Source: Agriotes lineatus (Eukaryota > Arthropoda > Insecta > Coleoptera > Elateridae). Taken from it: DNA of 64,000 bases. Positions 56,079 through 64,000 of this stretch are shown here, in pieces. Positions within the stretch are counted from its first letter, which is position 1. The number at the start of each line of letters is the position of its first letter. The notes under the pieces are model-generated. The model had not been told where the DNA came from. It did no database searches and saw only the letters and a program-made list of their open reading frames with translations. The position numbers were made by a program, and so were the translations under genes. The stretch lies in the NCBI GenBank assembly GCA_940337035.1, contig OW679200.1, positions 21,183,090 to 21,247,089 of the forward strand, written 5' to 3'.

Positions 56079-57738
56079 TTTTTTATTTTAAATGACACCC
56101 TGTATATTTTTTACATTTTTTCGGAAGAACTATCTTTTCTCTATACGGTGCTATAAAAATATTGTGGTATTAGATGAGAAAATTACACCGTTGTTAAAGT
56201 TGAAAAATGTCCAAATTTTTTAACTTCATTCTGTAACCTTGTTTCGTGGCAGTAACAGTAAAACATTTGTTGTAACTTTTTTTGTTATGGAGTCAAATGA
56301 CAAAAATAACACCGTCAAGGTGGTAAAATAATGATGTATCGAAAGCAGCAAGTTTTTATTAATAAAAAATTTATTATATGAATGCAAAAGAAAGTATCGA
56401 AAGACATAACCAAAATGAAAACACCTAAAATCTATTCTAATTTGCTAAATGTTCAAAATTACCCCCATTCTGGTCAATACAGGCTTGTAAACTCATAATA
56501 TGATTGTGTCTAACACTGTTTAACATTTCAGCAGTAATAGTGGAAAACGCATTTCTAATTCTTATTTACATGTCGTCAGGAGTAGTAGGTGCTGCACTGT
56601 ACACAATATTTTTTACGTGACCCCACAGAAAAAATCTAGTGGCGTTAAATCAGGAGACCTTGGGGGCCAAGCTACAGGGCCGCCTCTGCCAATCCATTTT
56701 TGCACCAAACTCGCGATTTAAAAAATTTCAAACCATCGTGCTGATAATAACTTCCCTGCCGTATATTTAAACGCTCATCCTCTATTAACTCAGGAAAGAT
56801 TTCTTCAAAGAAATTAAAATAGGTCTGACCTATTAAAGCCCCATAAAAAAAATGTGGCCCTATCACATGATCGTCGATTATTTCTGCCCAAACGTTCAAC
56901 GACCAGATATGCTGGTTATCAACATTTCTCATCCAATGAGGGTTTTCGGTTGCATAATAGTGTAGATTGTGTCGATTCACTGAACCGGTATTCTTGAATG
57001 TAGCTTCGCCAGTCCAAAAGATTTTTTGTAAAAAGTGCATCTCTGTTCTGAATTTGTTCATTAACCAAATGCAAAAATTTGTCCAAATCACATAATCGTC
57101 GTCTGTGAGTTGTTGCGTCAGACACAAATGGTAGGGATGAAATTTGTGTTTTTGATAATACGAACAATTGCGGTTTGGCTAATACCTGTTTCTGATGACA
57201 AATTTCTTGTACTGATATGTGGATTGACGTTTATTGCACCTAAGACATCTATTTCAACGTCTTCATTAATTACAAATCTATTTTGCTGACGTTTCTGATA
57301 TTGAACGGATCCAGTGTCGCGAAATCTTATTAAAGTTTTTCGAAAAACTTCTCTACTTGGTTGCCTTCTATCAGAAAATTTTTCTAAATACAAACGTTTA
57401 GCCCTTTTAATGACACAATTCACCGATTACTAGAATCATATCTACCAAGTCGTTTGTTGAAAAAATGAACGTGGTTAGCCATTGTAAATGCACTTATTAT
57501 TTCGATTTTGAGTTGTGGAAACGCCAAAACACAAAAATGTGACAACTAATTTTTTTCACTATTTTGTTTGATGGCTACTAGATGAAGTTGCTAAATTTGG
57601 AGATTTTGCAACTTTAATCGTGTTTAACGGTGTAATTTTCCCATCTAACACCACAATATTTTTATAGCACCGTATAGAGTAAAGATAGTTCTTCCGAAAA
57701 AATTAAAAAATATACAGGGTGACATTTAAAATAAAAAA
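56079..57738 (-). mobile_element. Mariner-like element with ~120-bp TIRs
   Basis: The ends TTTTTTATTTTAAATG-CAC are inverted at 56079 and 57738, and the similarity runs inward through CCCTGTATATTTTTT, GGAAGAACTATCTTT, TATACGGTGCTATAAAAATA and AAAATTACACCGTT. A broken transposase gene lies on the minus strand. Long TIRs for this superfamily and the CACCCTGTATA motif near each end are notable. No unambiguous TA duplication was found. Confidence 0.85.
56480..57483 (-). pseudogene. Mariner-like transposase, broken
   Basis: Probable start at 57483 (MANHVHFFNKRLG). The N-terminal helix-turn-helix region has REVFRKTLIRFRDTGSV, a DVLGAINVNPHISTRNLS block and TGISQTAIVRII. The catalytic region has the usual FxDEATF position as WTGEATF, so the first catalytic Asp appears to be Gly. 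WSLNVWAEIIDDHVIGPHFF and the second Asp in YYQHDGLKF follow. The third Asp in RSPDLTPLDFFLWGHVK is reached only after a frameshift near 56690. A TGA follows SSNR near 57423, and frame changes occur near 57120. It would cut and paste the element at TA sites if intact; this copy is not. Confidence 0.82.
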
Positions 57739-57739
57739 G

Positions 57740-58095
57740 TTGAATGTCACTGCTCAAACCTCAGCAGGCCATGAAATAAAATAAATGTACTTAATATAGG
57801 GCATATAATTCTGAACATCTTTTGTTGACAAATTATTTTTCTAATATCAATATTAAATGAACTAAGGGGGGGGGGGGGTGCCGTTATCTTAACTCACCCT
57901 GTATATATTGCTACGTACGAAGGTGTTGTAACTTTATTATTTACTTATTAAAAATGTTCAATCAATATAAAACTTACCTTGTTGTAGATACCTTTTGCAT
58001 GTATTAATAATAACCTCGACTAGCTCTAATATTTCTTCATCTGCAGGGTAACTGTTGCTTAATATTTAATTATGCACTGCAATCTATTTTAAAGT
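57740..58095. other. Non-coding spacer with mariner-type end and poly-G
   Basis: A run of G at about 57866-57878 is followed by CACCCTGTATATA at 57896-57908, a motif matching mariner-type ends. No gene. Confidence 0.5.
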
Positions 58096-58099
58096 ATGT

Positions 58100-59573
58100 T
58101 GTAACACCTGGACCCTTCTTTTTAAGGGATTAATTATTAATTTACCTCGGATAAGCTCATTAGTCGGAAACAGAGTTCAAACACGCTTTTCAGCCACCAT
58201 ACGAAGTTAACAAATACTCAAACAGAATTTCCTATATACACTTTTATTTGTTATAACTATGTACAAAATAATAAAGCAGGAACTAACGAAAATAAAGGAT
58301 TTCCAATCAGTTTGACAAATGATTAATTACAATAACGGCACGAGCTGCCCCTTCGCATGCCGCAACCAAATTCGCAGGCGGATGAAAATTTACGTCGACG
58401 GCTGGAGTAGCTCTCTTCGGGCTGCTCGGGCTTCTTCGCTGTTTTGGCACATACGTGGACCCGCGCAGTGGCTGCGCCGCAGGAGTTAGCTGTCAAAGTT
58501 CTCGCCTCGTGTTTCTGATAACAATCTACAAATTAAATCTATTAATACACTTTTTCCACCCTTTCCGGTGACGAGAATAGGTTTAATTGGAGCCCCGAGA
58601 AGGGTGCCGTGCAGCGGCGTGATCACGGGATGATTTATCCAAGCCCCGTGGTTCTCGTAAATATGTTTGTGGAAGCCTGCACGTTCCTGCTATCTTTGAG
58701 ACCGACGGCGTGCCGCAATTTAGCAACAAATAACAGGTAAATTTACATTTACTTTGCAAGAGTGATATGTTTCTAGTCGGCCGGCTGAATGCCTAATTTT
58801 GCAATGTAACGGTAGCCAACGTTTATGAATTTACTGGAGTCTCTGCGTACTCGCAAGTTGATATTTGCGGCCGGCGTAAAAATTCTAGTCGAGCGGTGCA
58901 GGCACTCGATTTCAAAGCGGCTCAAAATGTATCGGGCTTTATTTAATTAGGGCCATATATTTCGGCTGGGGAGAATTGATGACATCTAGATATTTATTTT
59001 GACAAAGCCACTAGGTCAACCCACGTAAGACAGAGGACATTCAGGCGGATTTTCACCACTGAGTCGAATTCTGTTTAGTGGTGACTGCGAGATGTTTCTC
59101 AAAATAATTCACTAGGTCAAATCTACTCTCGGGGAAGTTAACTAATTAATAAGTTGTTGACATCCAGGCGGATTCTCACCACTGGGTCGAAACAACTTAT
59201 TATCTAGCTTGCTAAGTGCGGTCTAGCGGGTTCTCCTGAAGGGAGCTGGTGCTAGCAGGAAGAATCTCTCTTGAATGCCGGATGGGGATTGGGGATCTGG
59301 GACTGGGGAAATCGGTCTGGAAGGTCTCGGAGTCGGAAGGGAAAGTCTCGTGGAATCTCTTTTGAAATACGCTCTGTAACTGGTTTTATATGCTGCGCCA
59401 AAGCTATGAGGAGGGGATTCTGCGCGCGTTTAACCTTTGCTTCGATGCCCGGGCGGGCTTATCGGTTCGGTACAGGTGGAGGGTCTTGATAACGCTACGT
59501 GAGGATGACGAATAAATTTGATCATATTATTTAATATGGATTTTACCAAATTTAAACGGAAGCTAGCGTTACA
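58100..59573 (-). repeat. LTR, downstream copy in element orientation
   Basis: 1474 bp, TGTAAC...GTTACA. Contains an internal imperfect duplication (CAGGCGGATT-TCACCACTG-GTCGAA at about 59042 and 59165) and a 72-codon frame (59271-59489) identical in both LTRs with no recognised domain, which is probably incidental. Confidence 0.9.
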
Positions 59574-59730
59574 CATGATGGTTCCTCCGGGAAAAAGGAC
59601 GCTTGGTGGACATCTTCATCAAGGAGGCTCTCAAAACAATGCAGAGATCACCTGGAGATCTCGTGATTATTGAGACCGGACACAGAAAACATTCAAACTG
59701 GGGTATAATCGGGAACTACATAAGGGATGA

Positions 59731-59878
59731 GTAAAATTTTAATCTTCGGAAACTATATACAGGGTGAGTAAAATTTTAATCTTCGGAAACTATATACAGG
59801 GTGATTAAAATTTTAATCTTCGGAAACTATATACAGGGTGAATAAAATTTTAATCTTCGGAAACTATATACAGGGTGA
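59731..59878. repeat. Tandem array of 37-bp units
   Basis: Four copies of a 37-bp unit containing AAAATTTTAATCTTCGGAAA and CTATATACAGGGTGA, starting at 59731, 59768, 59805 and 59842, with a partial fifth. Copies are nearly identical. Each contains TATACAGGGTGA, which resembles mariner-type ends. Confidence 0.95.
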
Positions 59879-60681
59879 GTAAAATTTTTACTCTCAATTC
59901 TGGCCTAGTCGAATACAGAGGTTGCGGTTTCAACTTATATTCTGTCGGCGGAGAAATATGCATATGCGATACACACATTTATTTTACAGGACAGGGCGGC
60001 GATCGCGGTTTCGATCTACAGGTCTTTCAGGACATCATACATTCCGGAATCATGTTTTCCTGGTATTGCCCTGGATGCCATTTCATATGGTGCATTCTAT
60101 TGCACAAAAATGTGCACTCTACGGAGGGAACGCGCGCTTCTTACAGGCACTGGGGCGAAATGCTACGTTCCAGGAGCGCACACAAACTCACGTTACAGGC
60201 GGTTGCAAAACTGCGGTCTCAGTTTTCAATTCGGACAACGTTCAAACATTCAAATTCTGGAGCCGGTACAGTCGCGGTTTCGACCTTCAATTATTCCGGG
60301 ATTCTCTCAGAAACAACTAGGTTTCAGGATAACCTATAAATACTGGGGAAATTGTAGAGGCTGCGGAGACCAGCATACAATTAAAAAAAACGGTGCACAG
60401 GATCGCTCTGGGACGCATTCTAAACTTACGCTCTCTGGAAATTTCGCATACAATTTCGGGCAAACGGTGGACGGTATTCTGGTAAACACATTCTCGCCTT
60501 CGAGCTTCGACTATTCATCTACGATCTCCTGTCATTATCCGGTTTTACGGTGGCAGAAGCACGCTCCAAAAGGGAGATAACAGGGATAGCACTAGCAAAC
60601 ATTCTGGCATTCTAGCATTCTCACTTACATTCATTAATTTGCAGGCGCACCAGGTGCTTACACGGATACCTGCAGATATTC

Positions 60682-60840
60682 CGGCGGACGAAACATCAGG
60701 GTTGTCTCGGACGGACTGTGGACTACGAATTTCTTCGGACGGGAAATCGGAATTGTCTCGGACGGACTGCTAACTACGGATTCTACGGACGGGACATCAT
60801 CGGGATTGTCTCGGACGAACTGCGGACTACGGATTTCTTT
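60682..60840. repeat. Tandem array of ~52-bp units
   Basis: Three imperfect copies containing TTGTCTCGGACGGACTG and GACTACGGATTTCT, with the TTGTCTCGGACG block at 60702, 60753 and 60806. Confidence 0.88.
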
Positions 60841-61249
60841 TCCTGGAATTCTTCTGGCATTACAGAAGACGATACTACGCGGGCGGTCCGTAGTATTGTC
60901 GGCAATTTAGCTAATGCACCTCGGGGACGCAAAATCCCGTACCAGCAGTGGAGCCGCTGGTCCTTGAGGGTAGGAGAAGGATTTTCTGGACTGGACGGGA
61001 TCTCGGAAAGATCTTATCTGGAACGGACAGGACCTGGACGGGGATCTAGGAATTCTAGACTGGAACATCTCGGTTTCTGGGCTCTGGTAGATTCCCCTGG
61101 ACGGCTAGGCTGTAACAGGTTTTGTACATTATTTAAATTACAACAAAATTTATTGGTTCGGTATTTTCAGAGTTTACCGGGCTCGGGCGCCAATCTAGCG
61201 GACAAGAATGGGTATTTGTAACTTATGTATGTGTGTCTGAATTCACGTT

Positions 61250-61266
61250 CCTGCTCCGGGCGCCAT
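61250..61266 (-). other. Primer-binding site of the LTR element
   Basis: Minus-strand TGGCGCCCGGAGCAGG begins one base after the LTR border. The TGGCGCC start pairs with a tRNA 3' end, as in many insect LTR elements. The primer tRNA is not assigned. Confidence 0.6.
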
Positions 61267-62740
61267 TGTAACACCTGGACCCTTCTTTTTAAGGGATTAA
61301 TTATTAATTTACCTCGGATAAGCTCATTAGTCGGAAACAGAGTTTAAACACGCTTTTCAGCCACCATACGAAGTTAACAAATACTCAAACAGAATTTCCT
61401 ATATACACTTTTATTTGTTATAACTATGTACAAAATAATAAAGCAGGAATTAACGAAAATAAAGGATTTCCAATCAGTTTGACAAATGATTAATTACAAT
61501 AACGGCACGAGCTGCCCCTTCGCATGCCGCAACCAAATTCGCAGGCGGATGAAAATTTACGTCGACGGCTGGAGTAGCTCTCTTCGGGCTGCTCGGGCTT
61601 CTTCGCTGTTCTGGCACATACGTGGACCCGCGCAGTGGCTGCGCCGCAGGAGTTAGCTGTCAAAGTTCTCGCCTCGTGTTTCTGATAACAATCTACAAAT
61701 TAAATCTATTAATACACTTTTTCCACCCTTTCCGGTGACGAGAATAGGTTTAATTGGAACCCCGGGAAAGGTGCCGTGCAGCGGCGTGATCACAGGATGA
61801 TTTATCCAAGCCCCGTGGTTCTCGTAAATATGTTTGTGGAAGCCTGCACGTTCCTGCTATCTTTGAGACCGACGGCGTGCCGCAATTTAGCAACAAATAA
61901 CAGGTAAATTTACATTTACTTTGCAAGAGTGATATGTTTCTAGTCGGCCGGCTGAATGCCTAATTTTGCAATGTAACGGTAGTCAACGTTTATGAATTTA
62001 CTGGAGTCTCTGCGTACTCGCAAGTTGATATTTGCGGCCGGCGTAAAAATTCTAGTCGAGCAGTGCAGGCACTCGATTTCAAAGCGGCTCAAAATGTATC
62101 GGGCTTTATTTAATTAGGGCCATATATTTCGGCTGGGGAGAATTGATGACATCTAGATATTTATTTTGACAAAGCCACTAGGTCAACCCACGTAAGACAG
62201 AGGACATTCAGGTGGATTTTCACCACTGAGTCGAATTCTGTTTAGTGGTGACTGCGAGATGCTTCTCAAAATAATTCACTAGGTCAAATCTACTCTCGGG
62301 GAAGTTAACTAATTAATAAGTTGTTGACATCCAGGCGGATTCTCACCACTGGGTCGAAACAACTTATTATCTAGCTTGCTAAGTGCGGTCTAGCGGGTTC
62401 TCCTGAAGGGAGCTGGTGCTAGCAGGAAGAATCTCTCTTGAATGCCGGATGGGGATTGGGGATCTGGGACTGGGGAAATCGGTCTGGAAGGTCTCGGAGT
62501 CGGAAGGGAAAGTCTCGTGGAATCTCTTTTGAAATACGCTCTGTAACTGGTTTTATATGCTGCGCCAAAGCTATGAGGAGGGGATTCTGCGCGCGTTTAA
62601 CCTTTGCTTCGATGCCCGGGCGGGCTTATCGGTTCGGTACAGGTGGAGGGTCTTGATAACGCTACGTGAGGATGACGAATAAATTTGATCATATTATTTA
62701 ATATGGATTTTACCAAATTTAAACGGAAGCTAGCGTTACA
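61267..62740 (-). repeat. LTR, upstream copy in element orientation
   Basis: 1474 bp, the same length as 58100-59573 and over 99% identical by eye (about 11 substitutions). Confidence 0.9.
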
Positions 62741-62744
62741 ATGT

Positions 62745-63903
62745 TAACGAATTGAATTATTTTGAAAAATATTGTTTGTATTATGTCAATAGTTCAATTT
62801 CAACCTTTGAATGACATCTTGTTTAACTTAGTTATCCATTATTCCAATTTGTAAGTGATTGTTCATGTTTAATTAATTTACAGACGTTTAAACAATTTAA
62901 AACAAATTTATTTTAATTACAATTCCAAAATTAATTATCATTTCTAAACTTCAAGTTTACAAATCTATTATTAAATGAATCTTATCTAATTTGCATGCTT
63001 TTAAAATCTCTTTCTATTGGCCTTTTTAAATTTCCTCTTTAGTTAATATTGTTCGTCGCTCAGTACTGATAATATAATTTCAATTTTTAACTCACTCTGC
63101 TTTATCAATAGTTGTATGTTGTCTGTATCCTTCAACCTTGAAGTATCCCTTTGATCTGCTTTATCAATAGTGGTGTCTCGTCTGCATCCTTCAGCCTTGA
63201 AGTATCCCTTTGACTGTTCCGGATTTTGCTACTGTTGTAACAATGTTCTTCTAGTTGATTGATATTTTCTCCACAATGTTATCACGCACTGATAAACACT
63301 TTTAACACCTTTTAAATTATGTTATACCCAGAGTTTATCTATTATGCAATTAATTCTGGATAATTATTTAATCTGACATATCTTCCTCATTTTTATTATA
63401 TCCGCCCTCTTTCTATCTCAAACATAAACAACCCCTTTTTACTTATCTCAGCACTCTCTTTGAAAAATCTTATTAATTATTTAAATAAATCAAATTAGTT
63501 AAATGTGTTGACATAAATCATTTTTTAGGTTATAACTATTTATACACTTTCCAGAAACTTAAATAACCATTGCATTTATAAAATTGAGTTATATTCCAAT
63601 ACTTTATAACATTCTGCAGTGCATCTCATATGAACAATAATTGATTTTTTTACAATTCAAATGACTTGCATATTTTAAAATTATTATACCAATCTTGGCC
63701 AGTTCTAAAATTGATCCAACCTTTTTAAAGAATGTATTCTTTTTATCATTTTTTTTATATCATAGCAATATATATGTGTCCGCGGATTGAGTTCACATAA
63801 GATAAGGTGTAAATGGCCAATTGTTTTTGTTAGATGCTAATATTCTCCGAATCACACCTGCTTGTTCTCAAATTACGATTTTGAGAAAATTAATCAAATT
63901 ATA
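62745..63903. other. AT-rich non-coding DNA
   Basis: No gene recognised. It contains a two-copy tandem repeat at 63096-63213. Confidence 0.45.
63096..63213. repeat. 59-bp tandem duplication
   Basis: TCTGCTTTATCAATAGT and CTTGAAGTATCCCTTTGA recur with a 59-bp period (63096-63154 and 63155-63213), with a few substitutions. Confidence 0.9.
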
Positions 63904-64000
63904 TATATACAGGGTGTTTTTTCAGAATTGAGTTTTAAAAAATTGTTAAGAGTAGACTACGATTATTAGAAGAGATAACAAAAAAAAGTATTAAGGACAT
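63903..64000. mobile_element. Start of a mariner-type element, cut by window end
   Basis: TATATATACAGGGTGTTTTTTCAG has the TACAGGGTGTT end seen at 18395. The other end would lie beyond the window. Confidence 0.4.

Larger units (their letters stand above)
59574..61266 (-). other. Internal region lacking gag-pol
   Basis: Overlapping plus-strand frames (59875-60580 in three frames; 60718-61221) carry no known domain and seem to follow from low stop density in GC-richer sequence. Two tandem arrays lie inside. Next to 59573 the minus-strand sequence CCCGGAGGAACCATCATG may serve as polypurine tract, though it is short and imperfect. Confidence 0.6.
58100..62740 (-). mobile_element. Non-autonomous LTR retrotransposon
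   Basis: Two directly repeated LTRs of 1474 bp (58100-59573 and 61267-62740) start TGTAAC and end GTTACA. ATGT is duplicated on both sides (58096-58099 and 62741-62744). The LTRs differ by about 11 substitutions and no indels. Read on the minus strand, the internal region starts with TGGCGCCCGGAGCAGGAACG just after the LTR, a good primer-binding site, so the element is minus-oriented. The 1693-bp internal region has no gag, protease, RT or integrase motif, so it depends on another element's proteins. Confidence 0.88.

Noticed and set aside
59271..59489. 72-codon frame identical in both LTRs
   Set aside because: Identity is explained by the LTR duplication; no domain is visible.
59714..59890. 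Tandem array considered as a CRISPR array
   Set aside because: Units are contiguous 37-bp copies with no unique spacers, and the genome is eukaryotic.
59875..60580. Three overlapping frames of 132-156 codons inside the LTR element
   Set aside because: All three plus-strand frames are open in the same GC-richer stretch, none has gag or pol motifs, and the element is minus-oriented.

Overview
This is a fragment of an animal nuclear genome, almost certainly from an insect. It is AT-rich, has spliced genes, and is packed with non-LTR retrotransposons of the kinds common in arthropods, hAT, Harbinger and mariner-type DNA elements, and tRNA-derived SINE heads. The transposon set would suit a beetle, but the sequence alone does not prove the order. 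Only one host gene is certain: a complete six-exon gene for proteasome ATPase Rpt1 (26S regulatory subunit 7) at 35251-38878, with 432 codons plus a stop. Two short open stretches (20938-21041 and 30640-30783, minus) might be exons of unknown genes.

Layout. 1-13750 is mostly featureless AT-rich DNA holding old LINE remnants (2100-2560; 6541-8860), a decayed hAT transposase (7310-8000), two SINE-like heads and a 70-bp-armed hairpin (10381-10528). 13761-16687 is a DNA-transposon-like unit with about 400-bp terminal inverted repeats. It carries a broken gene with a PIN/FEN1-like acidic pattern and a cysteine cluster instead of a transposase I recognise. 18395-18957 is a TA-flanked MITE. 23147-26410 is a 3.3-kb non-autonomous hAT element with an exact 8-bp target duplication. 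28610-34650 holds fold-back elements, a Jockey 3' remnant, an LTR and a family of inverted 28-bp repeats.

Rpt1 follows. Its last intron contains a hAT-like element (exact 8-bp TSD) that itself contains a TA-flanked MITE and a copy of a palindromic repeat. Downstream lie a Harbinger-type element (TSD TTA), fold-back DNA, and a minus-strand LINE interrupted by a plus-strand Jockey fragment and bordered by another hAT element.

45590-57738 is nested retrotransposons. The most striking feature is a nearly complete LINE (46970-51322) inserted in an older LINE. It is flanked by a direct duplication of 532 bp, far longer than an ordinary target-site duplication, and the two copies differ at only one position that I found. 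Next come a minus-strand Jockey element with gag, endonuclease and RT parts, and a mariner-like element with long inverted repeats and a broken transposase. 58100-62740 is an LTR retrotransposon with two 1474-bp LTRs, an ATGT target duplication and an internal region lacking any recognisable gag or pol. The remainder to 64000 is AT-rich non-coding DNA.

The genes do not form operons or pathways. The window is one housekeeping gene in a strongly transposon-shaped landscape. All family assignments come from motifs read by eye; no search was run.
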